From Komagataeibacter swingsii (GTDB lineage Bacteria; Pseudomonadota; Alphaproteobacteria; Acetobacterales; Acetobacteraceae): 64,000 nucleotides of DNA. This document shows positions 7,294-15,611 of this stretch, piece after piece (position 1 is the first letter of the stretch; each line of letters opens with the position of its first letter). Made by a program: the position numbers and the translations under genes. The stretch is from contig NZ_NKUB01000012.1 of NCBI RefSeq assembly GCF_003207895.1, positions 1-64,000 of the forward strand. Direction: 5' to 3'. The notes beneath the pieces are model-generated. The model did no database searches. It was not told the origin of the DNA and saw only the letters and a program-made list of their open reading frames with translations.

Positions 7294-8193
7294 ATGGCCA
7301 GAACCGAACGTACCGATATTCACCAGTCCGTCACTGACCGCATCATCCGCGAACTTGAAGCGGGAACCGTGCCGTGGGTCTGCCCGTGGAGCCGCGCGAA
7401 ATGCGGCATTGCCCTGCCGCGTAATGCCGCGACCGATCGGGCCTATTCCGGGATCAACATCCTGTTGCTGTGGGGTTCGGTAGAGATGCAGGGGTTTTCT
7501 ACCCAGAAATGGCTGACGTTCCGTCAGGCGCATGCGCAGGGCGGCAATGTCAGGAAAGGCGAGAAGGGAACGACGGTGTTTTATGCTGACCGTTTCACGC
7601 CAAAATCGGAAGCGGGTTCCGACGAGCCACGCCAGATCCCGTTTCTAAAGCGGTTTACGGTGTTCAATCTTGACCAGTGCGAGAACCTGCCGGAGAGCAT
7701 GGTCACGCCGACCGCGCCGCTGCCGGAACGCGAAATCGTGCCGCACGCGGAAGCGCTGATGCGCGAAACCGGGGCGGACATTCGCATCGGTGGCGACAAG
7801 GCATTTTATGCCCCGGATGCGGACTTCATCCGGGTTCCGCCCCAGCAGTCCTATTTCAACCAGATCGATTGGTACAGAACCGTCTTTCACGAGATCGGGC
7901 ACTGGACCGGGTCCGAAAGCCGACTGTCGCGCACCTTTGGCAAGCGGTTTGGTGACCATGCCTACGCGGCCGAGGAACTGGTCGCAGAGATGACATCAGC
8001 TTTCGTGTGCGCGGAACTGCAGATCGAGCCGACGGTCCGCCATGCGGATTACATCGGGAACTGGCTGGCACTGCTGAAGGCTGACAAGCGCGCCATTTTC
8101 ACCGCAGCGAGTGCTGCTTCAGCCGCGGCCCAATACATTTTCAGCTCATCGACACGTCAGCCGTCTCTCGAGGACGTGGCGTCTGCCGCCTGA
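7294..8193 (+). CDS. ardC: ArdC-like antirestriction protein with zincin domain
   Basis: The product is 299 aa. The N-terminal half is the ArdC/DUF1738 single-stranded DNA-binding domain (VTDRIIRELEAGTVPWV.PW, NAATDRAYSGINILLLW, QKWLTFRQA...GGNVRKGEKGT). The C-terminal half has the metallopeptidase motif HEIGH at residues 199-203, followed by YAAEELVAEMTSAF. ArdC of IncW plasmid pSa protects incoming single-stranded DNA from restriction endonucleases in the recipient. The ATG at 7294 follows TGGAGACTGATC. Its place in the block next to ssb and before the candidate oriT fits a gene needed early after conjugative entry. Confidence 0.9.
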   Translation: MARTERTDIHQSVTDRIIRELEAGTVPWVCPWSRAKCGIALPRNAATDRAYSGINILLLWGSVEMQGFSTQKWLTFRQAHAQGGNVRKGEKGTTVFYADRFTPKSEAGSDEPRQIPFLKRFTVFNLDQCENLPESMVTPTAPLPEREIVPHAEALMRETGADIRIGGDKAFYAPDADFIRVPPQQSYFNQIDWYRTVFHEIGHWTGSESRLSRTFGKRFGDHAYAAEELVAEMTSAFVCAELQIEPTVRHADYIGNWLALLKADKRAIFTAASAASAAAQYIFSSSTRQPSLEDVASAA

Positions 8194-8250
8194 AACCCAA
8201 CCCTGAAAACCTGTGCGCCCGCAAGGGCCCACTGGGCGATGGAGTTCATC

Positions 8251-8634
8251 ATGCCTGTCTTTGCCCTGATTGCCACTCCCGCCGTGCGCATCCGTTCCGA
8301 GCGCAGCACCATCCTTCAGGCGCTGCCGATGGAACACCTTGGTGCACGGGGGATGACAGAAGCCCGGACGCTCGCGGAAATCTCGACTGCCGTAACGCTT
8401 TACGGTGAGAGGATCGCCAGCGCACATCCCGGGCGCTCGTTTTCCATCAGTGTGCATATCCGTCGGGGCGATCGTAAGCCACGTGGCTTTGATGCGGCTT
8501 ACCGCGCTGGCGCCCTGGGGACGGACAGATGGGTTCTCATGGTCGATAACGACGCTGATGGCGCGCGGATCCTGCATGGACGATCCGCAGCCGAAACCGG
8601 AAACATGGCGTCCTGCAAAGGAGACGTGGCATGA
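8251..8634 (+). CDS. Hypothetical protein, 127 aa
   Basis: No family recognised. The product starts MPVFALIATPAVRIRSER and is a soluble, arginine-rich alpha/beta protein with a WVLMVDNDADGARI segment near the C-terminus. The ATG at 8251 follows TGGAGTTCATC; an in-frame ATG at 8239 exists but has a weaker ribosome site. It overlaps the next gene by 4 bases (ATGA). It belongs to a three-gene run behind ardC. Confidence 0.6.
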   Translation: MPVFALIATPAVRIRSERSTILQALPMEHLGARGMTEARTLAEISTAVTLYGERIASAHPGRSFSISVHIRRGDRKPRGFDAAYRAGALGTDRWVLMVDNDADGARILHGRSAAETGNMASCKGDVA

Positions 8635-9020
8635 TCCGCCAGTATTATACGTCTCCATTCCAGGGCGGTAATAACCCGCTCCGGGTCGGGACGATTGCCA
8701 GTGGAACCATCTTCCGTCTTCCGGCACCTGTTTCAGGACGTCCCTATCGGACCCGGCCGTGGATCGTGGAATGCTTTCTGAACGGCACGATGGGGGCGGC
8801 TGCGCTGAACCCCGTCACGGGTCTTTGGGAAGACCGTTATATGCGAGGCCGCTCGGATCTGGTCGTATTGCGCAGCCTCGCCAATGTCCGCCGTGTGACC
8901 GTGGCAGTGCGCTATCTGGAAAGGATGAATGAAGAGGGCCTGGGCGAGGGGCATTATCCGGATCTGCCGGATGTGAACCGCTTTCATAACGGCTATCGAT
9001 GCCGGAGCCGGGTGTCATGA
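8631..9020 (+). CDS. Hypothetical protein, 129 aa
   Basis: The start overlaps the preceding stop in ATGA, with AAGGAGACGTGGC as ribosome binding site. The product begins MIRQYYTSPFQGGNNPLR and contains an RPWIVECFLNGTMGAAAL core and a LANVRRVTVAVRYLERM helix. No motif points to a function. It is co-transcribed with both neighbours. Confidence 0.6.
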   Translation: MIRQYYTSPFQGGNNPLRVGTIASGTIFRLPAPVSGRPYRTRPWIVECFLNGTMGAAALNPVTGLWEDRYMRGRSDLVVLRSLANVRRVTVAVRYLERMNEEGLGEGHYPDLPDVNRFHNGYRCRSRVS

Positions 9021-9397
9021 CGGCGGGGCCGATCCTGTGCGAGCGGCTTCGGATCCCGCCTTTCGACCCGGCTGTCCTGAAACCCACCCAATGGGCGACG
9101 GCCCAGCAAAAGGCAAAGCTTGGTAATGCGATCCTGCGGTTCATCGCACTCGGAATGCCTGCAGAAAAATTTACCCCGACCCTGTATAGCCGGCTGAGCA
9201 ATATGTTCGGATTTATCGCGCATTATAATCGGACCGGCTTCGCGCAGACATGGTTCGACAATGCAGCCACACGGCGCGATTTCCTCGATCAGGTTGCGCG
9301 CGAGAAGGCGGAGCTGGCCCGTCTGCAGGCAAAGCATGGCGGAACAGCGACGGCATCGAATTCATCCGTGCCCACCGTGCAACTCGGGCTGCTCTAG
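9017..9397 (+). CDS. Hypothetical protein, 126 aa
   Basis: The ATG at 9017 overlaps the preceding TGA in ATGA; an in-frame ATG at 8999 is the alternative. The product is helical and begins MTAGPILCERLRIPPFDP. A C-terminal helix, FLDQVAREKAELARLQAKHG, could form a short coiled coil. No family recognised. It converges with the minus-strand gene at 9394, with a 4-base overlap of the two ends. Confidence 0.6.
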   Translation: MTAGPILCERLRIPPFDPAVLKPTQWATAQQKAKLGNAILRFIALGMPAEKFTPTLYSRLSNMFGFIAHYNRTGFAQTWFDNAATRRDFLDQVAREKAELARLQAKHGGTATASNSSVPTVQLGLL

Positions 9398-9906
9398 CCC
9401 TGGGCCATGCGCCAGGAGCCATGCCCGTCGAGGCACCGGCCCAGGAACACCAGTGCGGCACGCGGATATTTCCGGATTTCCAGAAGGCTGCCGGTGGGTA
9501 CCTCCATGTGGTAGGCGCTAATCCGGGTAGCGCAATGCGGCTGGCCGCGCAGGAACTTTATGCCCCTGCCGGTTCGAACTGCCTGACGGGGACCAAAAAC
9601 ACCGACAACGTGACGGCCACCGAGGTAAATATCGGCGTTGAACTGGCGCCACAGCGGTGCCCGGATATCCTGCTCGTCGACTTCGACCTGCACGGTGCAG
9701 CAGTCATGCCACGCATCTGGCGTGCCATCCACGCCATACAGGGTCTGGCAGAGCTGGCGGATCGCCTGCTCGTGTTCGGGGAGGAAGGACCAGCCGATTT
9801 CCTTGCCGAGAAAACGTCCCCTGTAACGTCGGGCCTGGATTGCCAGTTCGGGATGAAAGTCGGCCTTCAGGGTGATGCGGCCTTCCGACGCAGTAATCAC
9901 GGCCAT
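9394..9906 (-). CDS. Conserved plasmid protein, 170 aa
   Basis: On the minus strand, the ATG at 9906 follows TTGGGAGTTCATC. The product begins MAVITASEGRITLKADFHPE and contains YRGRFLGKEIGWSFLPEHEQ, IRQLCQTLYGVDGTP, and a GGRHVVGVFG strand. I have seen similar hypothetical proteins on alphaproteobacterial plasmids but know no function. It is the only minus-strand gene between 1 and 14 kb, and it is divergent from ssb across an AT-rich gap. That position could reflect a regulatory role, which is unproven. Confidence 0.6.
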   Translation of the reverse strand: MAVITASEGRITLKADFHPELAIQARRYRGRFLGKEIGWSFLPEHEQAIRQLCQTLYGVDGTPDAWHDCCTVQVEVDEQDIRAPLWRQFNADIYLGGRHVVGVFGPRQAVRTGRGIKFLRGQPHCATRISAYHMEVPTGSLLEIRKYPRAALVFLGRCLDGHGSWRMAQG

Positions 9907-10031
9907 GATGAACTCCCAATGTAGAGACAAGGAAATTCTAGGACGACTATCATAATTGTACAAGAATAAATGACACGATTATGAGCGAAATAGAAAAATA
10001 AAACAGAAATCAAAATCCAAAAGCATGACCT
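9907..10031. promoter_or_regulatory. AT-rich divergent promoter region before ssb
   Basis: A strongly AT-rich stretch (about 9930-10022) separates the minus-strand gene at 9906 from the inverted repeat and ssb. A possible + strand promoter is TTGTAC at 9956-9961 with TATGAG 18 bases downstream. The match is moderate and other pairs could be chosen. The order AT-rich tract, GC-rich inverted repeat, then gene repeats the layout before ardC. Confidence 0.4.
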
Positions 10032-10230
10032 CGGCCCCTGCCGGGTCTCTGACCTGGTTTTTGCGGTCTGAAGCGGTCGTCGTCGGGCGCAACCCCCGGG
10101 CCTGCGGTCGGGACGGCACCGTGAAGCCGCATGCGCGGCTTCCGCACCACTGCCGCCCCGAGAGGTTGCGCCCGCCGCCTGTGGCCCGCTTCCGCGCGAC
10201 CGCACCAGGTCAGAGATCCGGCAGGGGCCG
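10032..10230. repeat. 199-bp near-perfect inverted repeat in the ssb leader
   Basis: The outer arms at 10032-10068 and 10198-10230 match at 32 of 33 paired positions apart from a 4-T insertion in the left arm. A second tier pairs GGGCGCAACC (10085-10094) with GGTTGCGCCC (10164-10173). The apex is a perfect hairpin GAAGCCGC-ATGC-GCGGCTTC at 10123-10142. The entire block can fold as one long, stacked stem-loop on either DNA strand or as RNA. The ssb start codon lies 33 bases downstream. This is the clearest member of the repeated leader elements in the left part of the window. Confidence 0.85.
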
Positions 10231-10263
10231 GAGACGACCAGGAAGGAAAAAAGGAACAAGACC

Positions 10264-10734
10264 ATGAGCCAGTCAGTCAATCGCGCCATCATCATCGGTC
10301 ACCTGGGCAGGGATCCGGATCTTGCCGCACGTAGGGAAGGGGAGGGCAAAATCGCATCCTTCGGCGTGGCGACAAGTGAAACCTGGACCGATCGCGCCAG
10401 CGGTGAGCGCAGGGAAAAAACCCAATGGCACCGTGTCGTCTCTTTCAATGATCACCTTTCGGCCGTGATCGAACGTCGGTGCCAGAAGGGAACATTGGTC
10501 TATGTCGAAGGCCATCTCGAGACACGCAAATGGACCGACCAGCAGGGACAGGACCGTTATGTGACCGAGATCATCATTGATCGGTTTGATGGAAACCTGA
10601 AGGTGCTGGCCAATGGTCGAAGCACGGGCGATGGACGCTTTGATGAAGAGCGTCCCTCGCGGAGCACTGCACAGCGCCCCGCTCCTGCCGCAACTTCCAA
10701 CGCGCAGGACGTGGATGACGAAATCCCGTTTTAG
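10264..10734 (+). CDS. ssb: Single-stranded DNA-binding protein
   Basis: The product is 156 aa with the classical OB-fold order: NRAIIIGHLGRDPDL, then FGVATSETWTD, then EKTQWHRVVSF, then KGTLVYVEGHLETRKW. It ends in the acidic tip DVDDEIPF, which recruits partner proteins in SSB tetramers. A disordered linker rich in proline, alanine and threonine separates the two. The ATG at 10264 follows AAGGAACAAGACC. Plasmid SSBs coat the single strand entering a recipient and can limit the SOS response. The gene follows a 199-bp inverted repeat. Confidence 0.96.
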   Translation: MSQSVNRAIIIGHLGRDPDLAARREGEGKIASFGVATSETWTDRASGERREKTQWHRVVSFNDHLSAVIERRCQKGTLVYVEGHLETRKWTDQQGQDRYVTEIIIDRFDGNLKVLANGRSTGDGRFDEERPSRSTAQRPAPAATSNAQDVDDEIPF

Positions 10735-11314
10735 GCCGCGCGGCGTTCCGGGTCGTCAGCGACCCGGAGCATTGTGCCTGTTCAGGGAGAAGAAAGTGCG
10801 GCTTTTGCCGCGCCAGTTCTCGTCATGAATACTTGTGAGGACTGTCAGACCTGATGGCGCGGGCGATCGGAAACGCCTGTCTGCCGACACCGGAACGCCG
10901 GTCGTCCGTCCACATCGGGGATGAGCTGTGTCTCTCCTGTTTCTCTATCGCCCTTTATACGGGCTCGTGAACCTTATTTTTTCGTCAGTCGCATGATGTG
11001 GGCGCAGACGGGATACTCCACAGGGAGTATCTGGCGCCGTGAATGCCCGCTCGTCCATAGTCCCGGTAATGCGTGTGCAGTGGCGCGGGCACATGCCGTT
11101 TTCTGCCGCGCGTAAACTGCAGCCATTCGTGCGTCCTGTATTCTTTTGCAGGTTACGCAGAATAAAAACTCTCAACGCGGAATATCAGGACGCAATATCT
11201 CGACGAACCATACAGAGGTTGTCGGATGTTTCCGCACGATCATCTCAAATACTCACCGTAAATACCGGAGCGGTCTGAAACACAACCCATGCTGTTCGTG
11301 AAGGAGTGTCTTTC
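10735..11314. other. 580-bp gap with hairpins before the TOPRIM gene
   Basis: Short open frames here lack ribosome sites and family features, so I treat the gap as non-coding. Directly after ssb, CCGGGTCG-TCAG-CGACCCGG (10748-10767) forms a perfect 8-bp stem but has no T-tract. At 11001-11038 an outer GGCGC/GCGCC pair encloses GATACTCC-ACAG-GGAGTATC, another perfect 8-bp stem. TGCCCGC/GCGGGCA pair at about 11044-11101. The gap may be a long leader or a regulatory region for the TOPRIM gene. Confidence 0.5.
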
Positions 11315-12514
11315 ATGGCTTACACGTCTTCCCCAGAAGCACAGCAAAGAGAACTTGATGAGCTTCGCAATGCTGTAAACTGCGCCGTTGTGCTGGAGAA
11401 AGCCGGGTTCCGGCTGGATCGGCAGGCCACCGCGCAGCGTTCCGCACGTAACCTGAAATTTCGCCGTGATAGTGAGGCCATTATTGTCAATCACGATGGC
11501 AAGGGCTGGTGGGACCCCAAGGGCGACGGCAAAGGTGATGTCTTCAAGCTTGTCCAGTATCTCGATCCCTCGAAGAACCTCGGTCATGTCAGGCAGGAAC
11601 TTCGCGCCCTGATCGGCAGGAGCCCGACGCTCGAAGTTGCCGAGCGTACGAAGGGAGCCGATGACAGACCGCGGCGCGATCCCGCTGAACTGTGGAACCG
11701 TCGCGCCGCACCCGGGCAGGGGACGGCTGCATGGCGCTATCTGACGGAGATCCGTGGTTTGCCCGACCATATTGTCGCGATTGCCGGACAGCAGGGGGCG
11801 CTGAAGGAAGGCCCGCACGGAACCGCCTGGTTCGGCCACCGGGATGCGGACGGGCAGTTCACCGGCATGGAAATGCGGGGGCCGGATTACAAGGGGTTCT
11901 CGACAGGCGGCATTGGCAAGCGTCTCTTCGGTTTCCGGGCCGACGGGGGAGAAGCGCCCGTGACGCGCCTTGTCGTCACCGAGGCGGCCATTGATGCATT
12001 GTCCTTTGCTGCACTCGATCGCTTCCACAAAGGAACGCTCTATACCTCGACGGGTGGCGGCATGAGCCCAGAGAGCGAAGCTAACCTGAAGCGGGTCATG
12101 ACGCAGGTCGCCGCCCAGCCTGAAGCGCGACTGGTTGTTGCCGTTGATAACGACCTGCAGGGGGATCGTTATGCCGGGAAATTCGCTGCGATGGCGCAGG
12201 ACGTCGGTCTCTGGTCGGGACGGATATCTCCGAAGGGGCCGGGAGAGGACTGGAATGCGGTACTGAGGACCCGCAGGGAAGGAATGCAGGCAGGTTCTGT
12301 TCCCGTTGCGCCCTTGTGCCGCCTGTCCGAAGTCCTGGGTTCAGGGTCGAAAGCACAGCCGGAGACGGTGTCTCCGTCATGGCTGGGTCAGGTCGAGGCG
12401 CACGGCACGCAGCGGCCGCCGCGGGTTTCGGACGCCTCATTGCCTGCTTCGTCTGAACCTGTGGGCAAGCCCGCCGGGCCACGTTCAGGTTCATCACCGG
12501 GGCTGTCCTTGTGA
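11315..12514 (+). CDS. DUF3991/TOPRIM primase-like protein
   Basis: The product is 399 aa. The N-terminal part resembles the DUF3991 region of plasmid primase-like proteins (VLEKAGFRLDRQ, IVNHDGKGWWDPKGDGKGDVF). The middle has the RGLPDHI, GTAWFGHRDADG blocks, and the TOPRIM core is visible as LVVTEAAIDALSF and VVAVDNDLQGD. TOPRIM domains bind Mg2+ and catalyse phosphoryl transfer, and such plasmid proteins are thought to prime synthesis of the complementary strand after transfer. The C-terminal 80 residues are proline- and serine-rich. The ATG at 11315 follows GAAGGAGTGTCTTTC. Confidence 0.82.
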   Translation: MAYTSSPEAQQRELDELRNAVNCAVVLEKAGFRLDRQATAQRSARNLKFRRDSEAIIVNHDGKGWWDPKGDGKGDVFKLVQYLDPSKNLGHVRQELRALIGRSPTLEVAERTKGADDRPRRDPAELWNRRAAPGQGTAAWRYLTEIRGLPDHIVAIAGQQGALKEGPHGTAWFGHRDADGQFTGMEMRGPDYKGFSTGGIGKRLFGFRADGGEAPVTRLVVTEAAIDALSFAALDRFHKGTLYTSTGGGMSPESEANLKRVMTQVAAQPEARLVVAVDNDLQGDRYAGKFAAMAQDVGLWSGRISPKGPGEDWNAVLRTRREGMQAGSVPVAPLCRLSEVLGSGSKAQPETVSPSWLGQVEAHGTQRPPRVSDASLPASSEPVGKPAGPRSGSSPGLSL

Positions 12515-12819
12515 ACCAGCGTGAATCCTTTGGGCTCACCCGGGCAGACGGCATCACGGGCTGCAGGCTTTGTCCAGATATATGCAGGCCTGCGCGCATG
12601 CCCGAACGGCTCTGCCAGGGTGGCGACGGGTATGCGGGAATACGTGGCGCGTCGATTGCGGGGCAACGCGCGGCCTCGATGGCTCGAGGCCGGGATTTGG
12701 CGGGCCGCATCGCCTCCTTCGCCGGCGATCACGGGATGATCGTCATTTACGGCTGGCGTGCCACAGAGGTGGGCGCCGAACGGTCCTGCGCGCAGGATCA
12801 TCTCACACAGGAGAGGGTC
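12515..12819. other. 305-bp gap with a perfect hairpin
   Basis: A frame open from a GTG at 12511 runs through here into the next gene, with a coding-like third-position GC bias. The ATG at 12820 has a far better ribosome site, so the status is ambiguous. At 12671-12692 CGGCCTCGA-TGGC-TCGAGGCCG forms a perfect 9-bp stem. No T-tract follows it. No promoter stands out. Confidence 0.4.
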
Positions 12820-13155
12820 ATGGGATCTGTTTCAGACTATGCGGATCGGGGGATCGCGCGTCTGGCGATGAAGGCAGACCTTTCACGGACGTTTGCCCGG
12901 TCGCCCCTGGCCCAGACCATCTGGAACCGCCACCTGCGCCAGCGTTTGGCGCGGGCAGAAGATGATCCCCCGATACCGCAAAGTGCAGTCCGCCTCTACG
13001 AGCGGCCGGGCTGTCCTGTCGGCCTGGTTATCGATGGACGCTGGGAACGCGGGCTGGGGAACTGGGATCTTTCCTGTCCGGCGACAATCCTGCTCTCGAC
13101 CGGTAAGATCACCACGACCCCGGGTTGCATGGCGGAAGGCATGGAAGAATTATGA
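12820..13155 (+). CDS. Hypothetical protein, 111 aa
   Basis: The ATG at 12820 is preceded by CACAGGAGAGGGTC, a strong ribosome site. The product begins MGSVSDYADRGIARLAMKAD. It is basic and helical, and its C-terminal half looks beta-rich (YERPGCPVGLVIDG). No family recognised. A GTG start at 12511, overlapping the TOPRIM stop, would add 103 N-terminal residues. It marks the right end of the GC-rich early block, because base composition drops sharply after it. Confidence 0.55.
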   Translation: MGSVSDYADRGIARLAMKADLSRTFARSPLAQTIWNRHLRQRLARAEDDPPIPQSAVRLYERPGCPVGLVIDGRWERGLGNWDLSCPATILLSTGKITTTPGCMAEGMEEL

Positions 13156-13450
13156 CCGGCGATAAGCCAGTTTCCTGACTGCGTGTGCGGGTCTTCGTCG
13201 AATTGACGGTGCGTAGTGGTGTCATGCGCATGTCAGTATAAGGTATCGCTTATGCTTTTTTAATCGTATCTTACACTGACACTAACTTTCAGAACTCAGC
13301 CTTCTGTCTGTGCAAAGATAAATTTCATTATTGTTTCATCGAGATGAGAGCACTCAGGCCCTAGACTTCCATTTCTCGAACTTCTGTAACCTTGCCAAGG
13401 TCGTATGTTGTCTGCTCCTATGGGCAGCGCGCATTAAGGATGGTTCGAAT

Positions 13451-14179
13451 ATGGTAAGTGAACAGGAGTTATCAAAATTAACTCCACGGTGGTCGCCTGG
13501 TACATTTCGCAAAATGGTGATCGCTGCTGCTACTAAGCTTGCGGACCATGGTGTTCGCAGTCCTTCAATGAAATTCTTCGAAAATTTTGGTTCAGAATGC
13601 GAGGATTGGGCAAATGAAAAAATTGACCAAGCAATAACAGCAGGATCGGACGAGGAAGCTGTCTCTTGTATTCACGACGTTCGGCGCTGCCTTCGTAGTG
13701 TCGAGCATGATGTATTCCTTCTCGTTGAAGAAGCAATTGACCCAATAATTTCTCGCCTTGCGTTGAACCTGTTCCTGTACGGAAATGATGGCTACAACGA
13801 TTTACAGCATTGCCATGCTTGGGGGGCTTCGAGTGACGAGCCCGAGTGGGGCACTATCTGGTCGATGCATCAGACGATACGCGACTTCACTCCCGCTTTC
13901 CTTTTCAAAATTTGTATGAGAGGGGATAGTCGCTTTCTCGCAGTAGAATGCCATGCGCCAACCCGTATCTTACCGGAGGATGAACGCGATCGTCTTCGGG
14001 CTAGAACACTAATGATCTCAGGTGTTCCAGTTATTGCGTTTTCTCCGAGTGAGATAGAAGCTGATGCTTGCGCATGTACAAATGAAATTTGTGATGCTCT
14101 GGCAATATTGGCAACAGAATTAATTGATCTTAATAATATTGATTCCGTAATGCGAATTGACTTCCGCCCGAGGTCGTAA
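13451..14179 (+). CDS. Low-GC protein with a nuclease-like C-terminal region
   Basis: The product is 242 aa from the ATG at 13451 (TAAGGATGG upstream). Codon use is clearly more AT-rich than the neighbours, which suggests recent transfer. The C-terminal part, RFLAVECHAPT ... DERDRLRARTLMISGVPVIAF ... SEIEADACACTNEICDAL, resembles the layout of DUF559/Vsr-like PD-(D/E)xK nucleases (acidic-x-E strand, an RD.L helix, a G..VI.F strand and a trailing helix). The usual upstream Asp and the lysine of the motif are not clear. I infer a nuclease fold only tentatively; an unrelated helical protein is possible. It stands alone in an AT-rich patch. Confidence 0.5.
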   Translation: MVSEQELSKLTPRWSPGTFRKMVIAAATKLADHGVRSPSMKFFENFGSECEDWANEKIDQAITAGSDEEAVSCIHDVRRCLRSVEHDVFLLVEEAIDPIISRLALNLFLYGNDGYNDLQHCHAWGASSDEPEWGTIWSMHQTIRDFTPAFLFKICMRGDSRFLAVECHAPTRILPEDERDRLRARTLMISGVPVIAFSPSEIEADACACTNEICDALAILATELIDLNNIDSVMRIDFRPRS

Positions 14180-14358
14180 CCAGTCTGAAATATACCTGTC
14201 TATTGAACGGGTAGGTGGCATTCTCCTCTACTCATATTTCCCTGATCATGTCCTTTATGAGAAGGGATTAAGATCTGGAGATGACGGGCTGTCTTGACTA
14301 GATACGAGAGACAGCAACTCCTTTCCAAGCTATCAATACGCCGCTGTCGAAATTAGAA

Positions 14359-14904
14359 CTACCGTGTGAAGCTTGTACGAGACCAATAACCGTGCCTCAC
14401 CTGCTGTTGCAAGCTAAACCCTCGTCTCCGCAGTTCTTTGCCGATTATCCTGTTCATCCATCCATGCCCGACGAGAACAGTATTGGCCACGGCTGCTGAC
14501 GCCATCAGTGCGTCAGTCGCGGCCTGGGCACGAAATCGGAAATCGATAAAATTTTCACCTGTCGTTCTCCCCAGTAGCCAAAGTATTCGACCGACTGAAG
14601 TCCAGGCGGTTGAATGCATACGGAAGGGCACTGAAGGAATGGCAATGGCAGCCTCATTAAATAAGGGGTCGCTCTTTGCTCTGCCCGGTGCCACGGCGTC
14701 AGCTGACTGAATGGCTCTGGGTAGAGAGCTTGAAATCAGGTTTCCTATTTTTGCGGTCCGCAGCCAGTCTAGGAGTGAAGCCGGTGGCTGGTCCATGATG
14801 CCCATCGCGTCATAGGAAATAAGCCAACGTGCGTATTCGTTGCGGGATAATGCTGGTTGCGGAAGGCAGGCGGGACGACCATGACGGATCAGGTGAATAT
14901 GCAT
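14359..14904 (-). CDS. Histidine phosphatase superfamily protein
   Basis: The product is 181 aa on the minus strand. It starts MHIHLIRHGRP, containing the catalytic RHG motif at residues 7-9. The second conserved arginine is in SSSLPRAIQSA and the second catalytic histidine in LVGHGWMNR near residue 147. These are the signatures of the phosphoglycerate mutase-like (SixA/CobC-type) phosphatase clan. The substrate cannot be told from sequence. It lies in the AT-richer patch with the nuclease-like gene at 13451, and both may have arrived together. Confidence 0.82.
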   Translation of the reverse strand: MHIHLIRHGRPACLPQPALSRNEYARWLISYDAMGIMDQPPASLLDWLRTAKIGNLISSSLPRAIQSADAVAPGRAKSDPLFNEAAIAIPSVPFRMHSTAWTSVGRILWLLGRTTGENFIDFRFRAQAATDALMASAAVANTVLVGHGWMNRIIGKELRRRGFSLQQQVRHGYWSRTSFTR

Positions 14905-15176
14905 ATGATGTCATAGACCTCTATTCCCGCCCATGACAGGATCGGGCGCCAGATCATGTTCAACGATTATCTTTACGATAGCGCTTGAATTCAAACATAT
15001 TTTTGCAGCCTTATACACGAGTGGACAAGGTGATGTTTCGGGACGATATGCGGCCAGTTAACCGGTTGGCATGAGGTTGGCTTCATCTGTGCGTCGGGCG
15101 TTGAGCCAAACAGGCTAGTGCCGTCCGACGCTTTGGTCTTAAATTGCTTTTCTTTTGGTCGAAGGACGTCTGCTTT

Positions 15177-15611
15177 ATGGCGAAAAAGCCGGTGCCGCCG
15201 ATTGAGCCCGATGACTGGGGTGATGACGAGGCGGATTTTCTGCAGCCTCTGGAGCCACCGCCGCCCGTCCGGGACCCGACGGATCTCAGGCTGCATACGC
15301 GCCAGCTCACCGAACTTCTCCGGGCCAGATTTCCCGACAGATGGGTCGGTGTGGAAATCGGCACGCTTCCGCTGCGGTGTGAGGACGACCTGTTCTCTGA
15401 TTTCATCGACCTTGGAGATGGCCTCGGGGTTCGCCTTGATTATGATCCCGAGGAGCCGGAGCGGGTACTCTGGATCAGTGCCGGCAACCGTGATCATGGC
15501 GGCGAGCCGCTCGACTTTCCCCGCGACGGTGAGGCCTGTCGTGGGCGCATGCTTTCAACCGGGGAAATCGCGGAACTGCTCGATTTTCTTGACAGGGAGG
15601 CCGCTTACTGA
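15177..15611 (+). CDS. Hypothetical acidic protein, 144 aa
   Basis: The ATG at 15177 follows GAAGGACGTCTGCTTT. The product begins MAKKPVPPIEPDDWGDDEAD, is strongly acidic and has a helical C-terminus. No family recognised. Its end overlaps by 7 bases the 3' end of the convergent NERD gene on the other strand. GC content returns to the plasmid norm here. Confidence 0.6.
   Translation: MAKKPVPPIEPDDWGDDEADFLQPLEPPPPVRDPTDLRLHTRQLTELLRARFPDRWVGVEIGTLPLRCEDDLFSDFIDLGDGLGVRLDYDPEEPERVLWISAGNRDHGGEPLDFPRDGEACRGRMLSTGEIAELLDFLDREAAY

Noticed and set aside
10921-11278. Two short + strand open frames in the gap before the TOPRIM gene
   Set aside because: They lack ribosome sites, have unlikely composition and overlap strong hairpins.
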